A DNA stretch of 47,305 nt from Chara braunii (Eukaryota; Streptophyta; Charophyceae; Charales; Characeae). Of this stretch, positions 9,737 through 19,829 are shown one piece after another. The notes beneath the pieces are model-generated. The model was not told the DNA's origin, made no database searches, and saw nothing but the letters and a program-made list of their open reading frames with translations. Numbering within the stretch: the first letter of the stretch is position 1; each line of letters begins with the position of its first letter. Location: the NCBI GenBank assembly GCA_003427395.1, contig BFEA01000048.1, positions 831,634-878,938 on the forward strand, in the 5' to 3' direction. The position numbers were made by a program, and so were the translations under genes.

Positions 9737-10220
9737 GCTCTATGGGGTGATATGGTGTGATAATCCTTTTGTGATCCTGAGATATGAGACTTGCGAGAGA
9801 GGGCCTATAATATTTCATATTCCAGTGGTCAAATTCTTGAGTGCTGGAAGTCTGGACGTACGGATTTATGTACCAGCAGGCCTAGAAAAGGAAGACGACT
9901 ATCTGAAGTGTCAGACAGGTGCTTATACTAGTCTCATAAGAACCAAGGAATAGCTTGAAAAGTTAAAGAGAAAGGTAACCTGGGGGAAAGAAGTAAGACA
10001 ATTTGAGAGACTTCCTGAGTTCTTGATTACTAAGGGATTTGAGGGCATGAGAGATTTGATGTCTCTGTTGGAAACCATTGTAGAGATTGGTAGAGAAAGG
10101 AAAAAAAACTTCACTGTGATGATAAAATCCCTGCTCCTAAGTACCTTTGAACACAGATTCGAGGTCCCTGATTATATCCAACCTAAGATATACCTTTCAG
10201 ATGTTGCTTATGATGATTAA
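9726..10220 (+). pseudogene. Pre-gag ORF 4: domain A with one stop
   Basis: 164 open codons interrupted by TAG at 9951, where a glutamine codon CAG would continue the helix (LEKLKRKV follows). It starts at GTG 9726; no ATG precedes the domain. Strand FVILRYETCE, then HIPVVKFLSAGSLDVRIYVPAGLEKEDD is the domain A signature; the region after the stop has diverged and ends PDYIQPKIYLSDVAYDD. It overlaps the previous ORF by 11 bases and ends 2 bases before the next. Confidence 0.55.
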
Positions 10221-10222
10221 CA

Positions 10223-10513
10223 ATGCCCAGTTTGACTGAACAACTGACACTAGGAGTTCTGTTGGAAGGTAGAGTAGTCAATATAGAAGGGACTCTTTGG
10301 ATCTCTGACAGGAATCTTTCTACCCTCGATGAGTTTGAGCTTTTGCAGCCTTTCTTAGATCGCATGAGAGATTCTGCCTTGAGAGTTACCACTGACCAGA
10401 CTGAGATAAGCTATCTGTTAAAGGTAGTGAAAGTGGGAAGTACTGAGAGGGTATCGTATCACACTTTTCAAGACCGGGTCTCTCTAGCAAGAAGGATCAG
10501 TAGTGGGCTGTAA
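10223..10513 (+). CDS. Pre-gag ORF 5: domain B
   Basis: 96 codons from ATG. Strand GTLWISDRNL, helix EFELLQPFLDRMRDSAL (about residues 38-54), strand ISYLLKVVKVG, then VSYHTFQDRVSLARRISSGL. It aligns well with the next ORF (FLDRMRDSAL with YIGRLRRIAL; VSLARR identical) and more distantly with the LTR copies at 5552 and 6679. Separated from its neighbours by only 2 and 3 bases. No recognised family. Confidence 0.62.
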   Translation: MPSLTEQLTLGVLLEGRVVNIEGTLWISDRNLSTLDEFELLQPFLDRMRDSALRVTTDQTEISYLLKVVKVGSTERVSYHTFQDRVSLARRISSGL

Positions 10514-10516
10514 ACG

Positions 10517-10783
10517 ATGCAATTTGATTATGAGATTATAAATCTGACTCGATATTTTATGATTCGGGGTACTATAAAGGGGTATAATAGAAGACTGAAT
10601 AGAAATGATGAAAGGGAGTTGATTGAAGACTACATTGGAAGGCTGAGAAGGATTGCACTGCCCTTGATCACTACCCAATCCATCATTGCTTATACCCTAT
10701 ATATACAGAACTCTCAAGGGGTAGAGCGAACAAGAGAAGAAAGAAACGAGCCTGTATCCCTTGCTAGAAGAGTGAGAAACTGA
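10517..10783 (+). CDS. Pre-gag ORF 6: domain B
   Basis: 88 codons from ATG. A tandem paralogue of the preceding ORF: YFMIRGTIKGYN strand, helix ERELIEDYIGRLRRIAL, TTQSIIAYTLYIQNSQG strand, C-terminal EPVSLARRVRN. The pair shows that domain B, like A, was amplified in tandem before gag. Gag begins 68 bases downstream. Small, basic, without Cys/His clusters. Confidence 0.62.
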   Translation: MQFDYEIINLTRYFMIRGTIKGYNRRLNRNDERELIEDYIGRLRRIALPLITTQSIIAYTLYIQNSQGVERTREERNEPVSLARRVRN

Positions 10784-10850
10784 AGGGCAAGTAAGGAGAG
10801 GACAAAAGTAACAAAGAGAAGGGGATATCTGGAAAAAGTCTATGGTCAAG

Positions 10851-13315
10851 ATGGCAGGGCGAGCAAGACTAAGTACATCTGCAGGGACCAATGAAGAGGC
10901 CTTGGTTGGGGTTATACGGGAACTGGTCGAGAGAGTTGATACTATAAAAGGAGGATCAGACATTACAAGAGCAAAAAAGCCAGATGAGAGAATTCCCTGC
11001 TTCATAGGACCATAAGTTAATGACTTCTTGGACGAGTATGAATTATTTGGACTCAGTTATGGTTGGACAGATAAGCAACGACTTAAACACCTCCTATCTT
11101 ATTGTGATACTGACTCAAGATTAGCAGTTCAGAAATTGATGGAAGAAACTACTACCTGGGAAAAGGTTAAGAAGAGACTGAAAAAGAAATTCAAGAAAGA
11201 TTCAGTTTCAATTACAACTAAGGACTTACTTAACATCAGAAAAGCTAAATATGACACTTTCAATGTTTTTCTTCAGACCTTCATCCGAACAGCAAGAAGA
11301 ATTTCATATTTGGATGAAGCTCAGAGATGCCATATATTTTTGACAAATTTTACTGACACTGAAAGGCAAGCAGTCCTCAATCAAGCTCAGCATTATCCTC
11401 TCAGATAGGATGAAATGGTTGCAATTATAAGAACTCTACCTACTGTCTCTCATAAGAAATGGTCACTGGATTAGATCAGTACTTTGGCCAAGGATTGAGA
11501 GACTGAGAATGTAATGAATAGAGGGAGCAATTTGACTGCTGAGAATATTCTTCAGAAAGTGATGGCTAACTTTATGTCTGCAAGGCCTGCAACGTATGCA
11601 GTGGATGACAGGGGAAAGAAAAACGTTGAAAGTGAGAAAGATGACGACGATGATGATGACAATGAAAATCATGGTAAGAAAGGGTATTCGTCCAGAGCCA
11701 AAAAGAATGGGAAGAATGGTGATGGAGGAAACAGAGAGAGAAGAAAATATGATGAGCGTCCTAAGAGGAATTTTACTTGCTACTATTGTGGCGGAAGTGG
11801 ACATACTACCACCTATTCCAAGCCTCTTGAGGAGGATGTAAGGAGTGGGGTGACAAAGAAAGATGCAATAGGTCATGTCTGTGATAGTTCATGGAATAAG
11901 TTGGGACCTAGACACCCGGGAGGTATGAGACTTCTTGCTCTTAAACATGATGAAAAGATGAAGATTAAGAAGAAGAGAAAAACCAATGTGAATGTTTATT
12001 TCCTCACTGAAGATTTGCCTAATGAACTGATACAAAGAACAAATGACCCTCATACCATGATTGACTTGTCTCTGCAGTCCTTAATATTGACAGAGTGCGA
12101 GCCTAGTGAGGCATCAACAAGAAGTGAGTCTCCATTGGGAGGGAACCCTACTTTTCATAATCCCTCTGGATTAGTAGAGTCCTCTTCCAATGAAGTGACT
12201 CATTTTCTGGCTAATATGATGTCATTCCACGGTGATTTACCCCCAGAACTTACCATGGAACCTAGTGTCAGGGTTGGTAAAGTAAGGAACCACCAAACCC
12301 GTATGACACCTCAAATGATAGAAGAAAAGAAAAGAAAGAAGGCTGAGGATTTACTTATTGACATCCTTGATGATCCTGAACCGGAGCGTTCACAAGAAAA
12401 TAATGAACAGGGGAGAAAGATAAAATTTATCCTCAAGAGTGATTTGGATGATGGGACAGTGATTTCTTATGTAATTGCGAAGATGCTGGAAGAAACGGAA
12501 GTGACGTTGTCTTTCAAGAAAGCAATGACGCTAGCACCCAAACTAAGAGAAGAGTTGAAAATGTTAATTGAGAAGAAGAAAATGAAAGTTAATTATTTGG
12601 GGTCAGTCTTTCCCAACCAAGTGAATAGATCACTACCAGGTTGCAAGATGAGATTTGCAACCATGGGTTGTGGGCATCTTACAATTCGCATTAATCAAGT
12701 GAAGATTCTAGCCCTAGTAGATTCTGGGGCAGAGATGATACTTCTTTCACGAAAAACGATGGAAGCATGTAATTTATCTATCGACAGGCCTGCACAAAAT
12801 GTACTGAGTAATATTGCAGGAGAGCTGTTCGTGGCATGATTTATTGATAATTTGCCTATCAAAGTTGGGACAATGACTGTGGAGTTACTGAGTTTTGTAG
12901 TATCGGATCTGGATCATGACTATATCTTGGGAACTTCATTCTTGCATAGGATGGAGGCGGTCCAATTTTCAGCCATGAGGGGTCATCTTGGATCAGTCCA
13001 CAGGATCCCGAGACTGCTCAAGAGAAGACCTTTATTGTCGGTATGAAAAATGATTTCAAGCATCAACTGTCTGCTAATTCGATCAGGAGGGAGGAATCTG
13101 CTGAAAGAGTTAGGAGACTGAAGGAGGAAGGAAAACGAGAAGCAAAAGAAGAGATTTCAGTGAGAATCAATCAAATTTCGAAAATGATGAGAGCCCTTGG
13201 TAAATTCGAGGACGAGGACGGGCAAATTGAAGCCTTCAAGAAAGCTGTGGAAACTGCTAAGGGAGGGAAGATGAAATTGAGATTTGCATCGACTCACCCT
13301 TTTTTAGTAAAATAG
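10851..13315 (+). pseudogene. gag-pro: gag-protease of element 1, broken
   Basis: The frame opens at ATG 10851 (MAGRARLSTS). The capsid-like part has the retrotransposon gag layout (DFLDEYELF, TWEKVKKRLKKKF, FNVFLQTFIR, about 11016-11400). A basic and acidic stretch leads to a zinc knuckle near 11776 (CYYCGGSGHTTTYS), which has C, C and H but Ser where the last Cys belongs. About 12715 the aspartic protease active site reads LVDSGAEM, followed by DHDYILGTSF near 12915. Breaks: stops at 11013, 11406, 11472, 11496, 12837 and 13313, and a frameshift in about 12980-13040, after which frame 2 runs to 13315. The role in an intact element is the particle shell plus polyprotein maturation. This copy cannot make either whole. 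Confidence 0.85.
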
Positions 13316-13325
13316 TCACTGGGTC

Positions 13326-13341
13326 AAAAAAAAAAAAAAAA
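13326..13341. repeat. A16 homopolymer at a frame change
   Basis: Sixteen A residues between the protease-RT spacer and RT. The coding frame differs on the two sides, so slippage (or a sequencing error in the run) is the likely cause. Confidence 0.7.
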
Positions 13342-14569
13342 CCCAAGGGGGTAAAGAAAAACCCAGTGGCAGTCTTAATAGAGAAAGATTATGATGAAGC
13401 ATTGGAAAAGGAAAGACAAATTATAAGAGCATTGAGGGAATCAACAAAGCTGGAGAATAGGGTCACCAAAGAAAGGTTTGACACGATGAAGATAAACTCG
13501 GATCAGTTTATCCTGCCTAAAGAGAAAGAATATATCTTCAAGATGTGTCAAAAATTCTCTGGTGCTTTCTCCTTTAATGATGAAGAGAGGGAGCGATTGG
13601 ACGTGGATATGATCAAGATGACTAAGATTTGGACAGTTGATCATGTTCCATGGAATGATAGACCAATCAAGTACGCCCTAAAGGAAGAAGCGTAAGTAGT
13701 AAAGTATCTTGACAAGAAGATTGCATCCAATGTTGCTGAACCTGCTGATGGACCGTATGCTAACCACTGGTTTTGTTTCTTGAAACTAGTGGGCGGGCTA
13801 AGATGGATATAAAATCTTCAGAAACTCAATTCTGTGACGGTACGTGATGCAGGTAGTCTTCATAATGCTGATCTCCTTGCTGAATCATTTGCTGGTCGAT
13901 GTATTTATTCCCTAGTTGATCTGTATTCTGGCTATGATCAGTTCCCTATTGATCCCACTAACCGACCCATGACTGCCATGAACACGCCGAGGGGACTTGT
14001 TCAGATGTGTGTGGTACCTCAGGGCTGGACTAACAGAGTGGCGGTGGTTCAAAGGGATATGATCAAAGTTATGCAGGATATTTCTCCTGAAATAACCAGT
14101 CCCTACATTGATGATAATCCTGTAAAAAGACCCTTGGTAAGAGATGAGACTTTGGTCGCAGGAGGAGTCAAAAAGTTTGTCTGGGAACATGCTGAAGGAG
14201 TAAAGATGGTCCTAGAGAGACTTCAGAAGTATAATCTGACCGCCAGTGGACCAAAGTCCCTTCTCATCCAACCAAAAGTGATAATCTTGGGCTTCAGATG
14301 CTTGTCCAAGGGTAGGAGCCCAGATCCCAAGAAGATAGACAAGATCTTGAACTGGCCTTTGCCTCTCAAAAGAATGACAGACGTTAAGAGCTTCTTGGGA
14401 GTCTGTGGGTTCTGGAGGATTTTTATTCCTCATTTTGCTGTCCTTGTAGAGCCTCTGAGAGAAATGGTAAGACAAGGGGCTAACTTAGCATGGAATNATA
14501 AAAGACAAGCTGCAGTAGAAACATTGCAAGAAAAACTAAGAGACGGTGGTGTAGTACTTGGAGTACCCT

Positions 14570-14621
14570 ATTATGATGATGAGGAGACAAAACCTATTAT
14601 GATGATGAGGAGACAAAACCT
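14570..14621. repeat. 26-bp perfect tandem duplication in pol
   Basis: ATTATGATGATGAGGAGACA plus six more bases occurs twice head to tail. Because 26 is not a multiple of 3 it puts RNase H in another frame from RT. Confidence 0.9.
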
Positions 14622-15398
14622 TTTATCATTGAGGCTGATGGAGGACCAGTGACGCTGGGTGGAGTGCTTATTCAGAAAGATAAAAATTGGAGAGAGAGGC
14701 CTCTAAGATTTGAAAACAGAACCCTCAATTCTACTGAAAGAGGCTACACCCAATTCAGGAAAGAGCTACTCTCAATCATCCATAGCGTCAGGTGCTTCAG
14801 GCACTACGTCTTGGGAAGGAGATTCATCCTGAGGACTGATGCATCTGCTGTGATTGGTGCCATTAAAAAACACCAACAGGTACATCCAACAGTCAGCAGA
14901 TGGATCGCCTTCATCTGGACATATGATTTTAAGCTGGAAAAGATCCCCATTAAGAAAAACAGGGCGGATGACTTAAGCAGGATCGAGTGGCGAGAAGAAG
15001 AAAAAGAAGATGTGGATGAAACAATTGAAGAATCTGCATATGTTGATAACTTTCTTAATGAAAAAGATGATGAAGATTATGAGGCACCATGCTCCTACCG
15101 GTGGAGTCTGTGGCCTGAAGAGAGAGACAGTTGGGGAGAAATCCCAAGTGCATACGTTTATAAATCGATTCTTGGGAAAGAGGAAGAAGATGAACCGAAC
15201 GATTGGTATGCCAAAATTAATGCAGCAGTAGTGGCTGCTCATGAGATAGGGGAAAGTTCAGGTTCAAAGGAAGAAGAAGAGAGTGAAAAGAAGGAAGAAG
15301 AGATATTTTTCTTCTTTAAAGAATATGATGAAAATTATCAAGAGATTGGCAGGAAGATGGAAAGGGAGCAGCTAAAAGAATATTATTGTAAAGATTAA
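14622..15398 (+). pseudogene. pol: RNase H and acidic linker of pol
   Basis: Frame 0 from the end of the 26-bp duplication. The Ty3-type RNase H shows IEADGGPV (first Asp), FRKELLSI (Glu) and LRTDAS (second Asp), then W..FI..YDFKLE and a final K.RADDLSRI motif near 14955. A hydrophilic, Glu/Asp-rich linker of about 140 residues follows (EEEKEDVDETIEES ... KKEEEIFFFFKE) before integrase. TAA at 15396 and TGA at 15423 break the join to integrase. RNase H removes the RNA strand during reverse transcription. The acidic linker has no known role. Confidence 0.82.
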
Positions 15399-16622
15399 AG
15401 GACGAAATTCAGACTAAAAAGATGACATCTCTTTGTGGATGGTAAGGGAGGCCTACCTCCACAAAGAGTGGTCTGTGGTAAAGAGAGGCAGTTAGAGATA
15501 ATTGCTGCTCTTCATGAAGGGGTCGCTGATGACCACAGAGCTGCTGAGGCTACCTACTCCAAGACTGTCAAACTCTACTTTTGGCCTGACATGAGAGACA
15601 TGATTTTTAGATATTGTAAATCATGTGTCTTATGTCAGAAGAGGTCTACCACAAGGATGATTGAGCCCCTATTCCCTACAATCCTGGTAGAGCCAGGTAG
15701 TAGAGTTCATCTGGATCTCATCACTATGCCTCCAGACAAGGGTGAGATGATATATATATTAAACATGAGAGATAATTTCTCTGGATACATTGAGGCAAAA
15801 ACTATGAAAAGGAAGACAGCCGAGCAAGTGGCTGATTGGATAGAGGAAGTCTACCTCAGGTATCCTTTTATCAGAGAATTTGTCTCAGACAGAGGATCAG
15901 AATTCAGAAATGAGGTTGTCAGAAGAATTACACTCAGATTAGGTGTCAGAATTCGGTATGTGACTACTTACCATCCTCAGGCGAATGCCCGTGTTGAAAG
16001 AGGCCACAAAACTCTGAAAGATTCATTGGCCAAGTGGTGTGAAGAGAAACTCAGCAACTGGCCAAAGGTGTTAAGAGCTGCTGTATATGCTGATAATATC
16101 ACAGCCAAGAGAACTACTGGTTATGCACCTTTTGCTCTGTGGTACGACCGTTATGCTACATTGCCTATTGAAAGTATTGTCAAGACATGGTCAAGTCAAG
16201 AAAGTGACAGGGATTATTCTATTTTAGAACTCCTTCAGATCAGAATGAGGCAGATATCTGCAGTCGATCAGGCAGTAATGAATGCGGCAGAGAGAATGAC
16301 ATCCAACAGACTATCGGATCAAGAAAGATGGAACAAGAAAAGATATATAAGAAAAGAGAAATTGAAGATTGGAGATGTTGCCCTTCTGTTTGACAGTTCC
16401 CTTGAGACATAATGGACTAAAAGGTTGGAGCCTAGATGACTTGGTCCTTACAGAATCACAGGAGAGGCAGAAGGCAAGGTTTATGAGATCTCAAAAATGG
16501 ATGCATCTAGGGTTCATGACATGGTATCAGGGTCAAGACTTCGTAAGTTCATCTTCAGAGACCCTGACTTGATCCCTACAGTGACTCCAAAGAGAGGAAA
16601 GAGAAGTCAACCATCCAAGTAA
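15399..16622 (+). pseudogene. pol: Integrase, broken
   Basis: The zinc-binding part has two His (LHEGVADDH) and CVLC with a third Cys just before. The catalytic core has D in HLDLI, D in SDRGSEF and E in ARVERG; the last two are 35 residues apart, the canonical DD35E spacing. A GPY/F module follows (LGPYRI near 16440), and the frame ends at 16622 with KRGKRSQPSK. No chromodomain is seen. Stops: 15423 (before the domain), 16410 and 16437, all after the core. The 326-codon block 15435-16412 is itself intact. It would join cDNA ends to host DNA. Confidence 0.88.
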
Positions 16623-17204
16623 GAGAACGGTCATAGAGGACTGGGAAAGAGTACAGTAAGACACTGAGACCGTGAGGCTCAGTTATCGGCAGACAATGAT
16701 CATTCTTGCATAGTCAATTCAACATTTCAGTTTCAGTATTTCAGTTTCAGTACTTCAAATTCAGCATCTCAGTTTCAATATTCCAGTTTTCAGCAAGTCA
16801 TTTCATTTATCTATTTCAGCAATCAACTAAGTTAATGAGATTATATCTTTGATGCAGTGCTGCAGTCATTTTATGAGTGTCAAACCCTGAGAGTGGGGAG
16901 TAACTGTGAGTACAGTTCTGGGAGCATTGACACAGTGTCAAGATCTGAGAAATGCATGGCTGTGGCACATCAAATGATATAAGCAGTATTATTCTTGTCA
17001 CAAAGAGAAAGCATGATGGACATAAAAAAGTTCAGTTTTGTCTGATTGAAAATTATCAGCAGAAGGATTTCGTGTCTTTGATTAAGTTGTCCATTCGAGA
17101 GATTCAGACGAAGGCAAACATAAAGAAGTTCAACTTTACTTGACTGAGAGTGGTCAGTAGAGGGACTTCGTGCTTCTTGGCTAAGGATCTGTCTTCACTC
17201 AGAT
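16623..17204. other. Start of 3' non-coding region
   Basis: No gene supported. 16719-16830 repeats TTCAGTTTCAGTA-like units loosely. The remainder is unremarkable. Confidence 0.5.
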
Positions 17205-18055
17205 GAGGGAAGGGACCTCTCTGAGATCAGTGTTTCAGTATTTCCTTGAGACTGACGGGACGTCTCTTGGAAAAGAAATCCTAGTTGAGGGAAGAGACCT
17301 CTCTGGGGCTAGCACTAAGCTCTTTGCCTGAGGCTGAAGGGAGGTCTCTTGTGAACTCTTAGTGTTGGCTAGCATGTTATTGTTCAGTGTCTCTTGAGGC
17401 CGAAGGGACGTCTCTTGAGAAATGTTTGTCCTGTTATGGGGGCATGGGCAGTCTGTTTGTGGGGAATTGTATGCTTGTCTGACCGCCTGTGCTTGCTGTT
17501 ATCTTCACTAACCTCGATGCTGTTGATTGTCGGGGCCAGCCAGAGCCTTACCGCAGTAGGTTGCAATCTGGTGGGGTCAGCAGGTCCCCGACGCGAGTGT
17601 CGAATTCCGTAGTCAGCTGAGGCTAAGACTCCGGGAGTCTGGCCCATGACGCTGAAAGAGGTCAGCTGGAACCCTACCGCAGTCAGAGGATGCAATCCAG
17701 TGAGGTTCGCCAGAGCCTGGAACTGTGGTTAGACCGGATCCCACGTTCAAAAATCTGTGCGGGGCAGCCAACGCCCTTGGCCAAAAACTGGTAGGTGAGC
17801 CGGTCTCTGACCGCTGTAGTCAAATCCGGATTCGGGACGGTTGACTGACGGGACGTCTACTGTCATAGGGTGACTAGACCTGCTATAGTCTGGGTGTCCT
17901 GGCAAGAGTGCCAAAGGGCTGTCATACTCGTGTAGTGGGTATGGTTAGTCCTGACCTGGAGGCAAGTCGAAGGGGCTGTCAAGACAAATTGTCTAACTAG
18001 TCCTGGCCTGAGGCGCGCCGAATGAGGTATGTCAGACTGACGGGACGTCTGACAT
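17205..18055 (+). other. Dispersed hairpins with GGGA loops
   Basis: Seven short inverted repeats around a purine loop. Stems and positions: GAGG/CCTC 17205-17219; GAGAC/GTCTC 17248-17266; GAGG/CCTC 17287-17301; GAGGC/GTCTC 17330-17348; GAGGC/GTCTC 17396-17414; GAC/GTC 17843-17857; ATGTCAGAC/GTCTGACAT 18029-18055. Loops are TGACGGGAC, TGAAGGGAG, CGAAGGGAC or the short GAAGGGA. Stem changes keep pairing in most copies. The sequence between hairpins is not recognisably coding. Confidence 0.55.
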
Positions 18056-18272
18056 TCCTGGCCAGTGGTGGGCTGAAAACAAGGCAATCAATAAACCCTG
18101 GGTGTGAAGAGTTGTTATGTATTAATTATTATTTATTCTTTTATTTATGGGTTTTATTTTAATTTATTGATGCTTGACTGCTGGTTGTCAGTGAATCTGC
18201 TTGCTAGGGCATGGTTGTTGTCTGTAGAACTCGTTGATTTTGCAGATATACAAATATTTATTTGAAGTTCCC

Positions 18273-18460
18273 AGACCAGAGAAAATGAAAAGGGTTTGGT
18301 ATCTCCTCCCTTTTGTCTGAGAAGTTGAGGAGACGCCTCACTCACATCAGAGAAAGAAAACAAGGGTTTGGTATCCCCATCAGGTGTTTGAGAAGCTAAG
18401 AAGACACCTCACTCGGACCAGAGAACAGAAAAGAGGGTTTGGTATGCCCTATCCCCAGCA
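18273..18460. repeat. 71-bp tandem repeat, 2.6 copies
   Basis: Units start at 18273, 18344 and 18415. Each has ACCAGAGAA, a purine stretch, GGGTTTGGTAT, then GAGAAG and AGAC(G/A)CCTCACTC. Confidence 0.75.
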
Positions 18461-18725
18461 TGGCAGGCAGAGTGAGTGTCCTCGTTATCAGTGTCATCCC
18501 TGGCATAGATGCCTGATCTGGAGCTAAGGTAACCTCCATGTGAAAAACCGACACTTGAACAAGCCAAGCAAGCAGACAATATCCTTTTTAAAATTTTTAT
18601 TTGGTGGCCGACAAGCGGCCTGGTTCACGAGGAACCTGCGTCCCTGGCCTTAAGGAAGCCAAACTCTCAGGCCTGGGATGCTATGAAGTGGAATGAACTG
18701 AGAATTTTATGAGCCGGGATCAGAC

Positions 18726-19205
18726 TCAAAAGGATGAGAAGAAGTCATGCTTATACAAAACATAAAAGACGGCCATGAGTTCGAGCTGGAAAAGAAAGAG
18801 AAAGAAGAAGATGCCGAAGAGAATGCAGTGATTAGGGTGATGGGGTAATGAGACAACACATGAGACAGAGAGGGGTGGAGCAGGCACCATGGCCTTGCTT
18901 ACAACTGGAGTAGAAGGAGCTCTGGGGATATAAGGAGGAGAAGACGCGCTGGGCATACCATAGCGCGCATCAAATTTCTTGCGAAGAAACTCCATCCTGT
19001 CTGGGGATGAAGTTCTCACGTACCACCCTCCTAACGGGTAATGAGGGTGTGGCCTCAAACGGCCATAGCCTCGTGGCTCCTCCTCTTCCTCCTCCTCTGA
19101 GCTATAATCCCGTCGTGCCCTAGCTGGCGGTTCTTCCTTTGCTTTCCCTCCTCTTCCTCCTCTTCCTCCTCTTCCTCTACCCTGACCACGGCGTGCCGCA
19201 GACAT
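18726..19205 (-). CDS. Antisense RGG-box ORF before 3' LTR
   Basis: 159 codons on the minus strand, opposite to gag-pol. Residues 6-21 are a GAR/RGG box (RRGQGRGRGGRGGRGG), a form known to bind RNA. Then a KEEPPARARRDY stretch, an acidic run (SSEEEEEEEP, about 35-44), a Tyr/Pro/His-rich segment, RMEFLRKKFDARYG, and a C-terminal stretch of about 20 hydrophobic residues (CILFGIFFFLFLFQ) that may be a membrane segment or an accident of antisense poly-purine. Several giant plant Ty3 elements carry antisense ORFs in this position, so it may be a real accessory gene. I do not recognise homologues. The codon-level evidence is limited to length and the biased RGG start. Confidence 0.45.
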   Translation of the reverse strand: MSAARRGQGRGRGGRGGRGGKAKEEPPARARRDYSSEEEEEEEPRGYGRLRPHPHYPLGGWYVRTSSPDRMEFLRKKFDARYGMPSASSPPYIPRAPSTPVVSKAMVPAPPLSVSCVVSLPHHPNHCILFGIFFFLFLFQLELMAVFYVLYKHDFFSSF

Positions 19206-19829
19206 GATGTAAAGTGAAGCCGCTGTTAAGCAAAGGATAAAAGACAGTGGATCTATCTACAAGGGCTATGGCTGGGAATACTATAGGAGTGAAATTTATA
19301 AAGACAAGACTATAAATGCACCGGCTATGAAGAATTGTGGTACACTGCATAAGAGAGAAGAAGAGCGCTAAGAAGGAAGGTAGGTATTAAGTGAGAAGAT
19401 AACTGTTGAGCGAGGAATAAAACTCTGAGAAAGAAAGGTTAGCGCAGAGAGAGAAGGCGGGCACTAGAAAGAGAGAGAACTAGCGCCGAGGTGCAAAGAG
19501 AGGAGGCCGGATTACAAAGTGAGAACGAACGCTAGAGGAGAGTGTGACCCCAAAAAGGAAAACGAAAGTAGAAAAAGGAAACAAGCGCTATGAGAGAGGC
19601 CTAGCGCAAAGAGATGGTTAGTGCAGAGAGAAAAGGGTGAGCACTAAGAGAGCGGATGAGCGCAGAGAGAGAGCGAGCGCTAAAAGAATTGCACAAGAGT
19701 GCGGCGCGGACGTCAACGCAAGCTACATTGGAAGTGGATGAGAACGTCGACGATTGTAGCAGTTTTATATACCGGATCGCGTCGGAAAACTTTGACCCAG
19801 CGGGGACGCTGGGTGGGGGTTTGGTATTA
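19206..19829. repeat. AGCGC/GAGAGA degenerate tract before 3' LTR
   Basis: From about 19300 to 19690, loose units combining AGCGC or AGCAC with GAGAGA recur every 15-40 bases. No gene supported. Confidence 0.5.
19809..19829 (+). promoter_or_regulatory. Candidate polypurine-tract region
   Basis: GGGTGGGGG at 19811-19819 lies 10 bases before the proposed TGTCG start of the 3' LTR. It is not directly adjacent and is followed by TTTGGTATTA, so the call is tentative. Confidence 0.3.

Larger units (their letters stand above)
13316..14652 (+). pseudogene. pol: Reverse transcriptase, broken
   Basis: After a frame change at a 16-A run (13326-13341) the RT frame runs from about 13342. It contains VPWNDRPIKYAL, SLVDLYSGYDQ (first catalytic Asp, near 13918), TPRGL and VPQGWTN, and the catalytic YIDD at 14104-14115. 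The thumb region reads ILGF...KSFLGVCGFWRIFI. The YIDD form replaces the common YVDD/YLDD. Stops at 13693 and 13810 both sit where Gln codons are expected. The frame leaves the correct register inside a 26-bp duplication at 14570-14621. The GWTN motif and the bipartite layout resemble a subgroup of gypsy elements of charophytes and basidiomycetes, from memory of the family, not from a search. One base (14497) is N. Confidence 0.88.
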
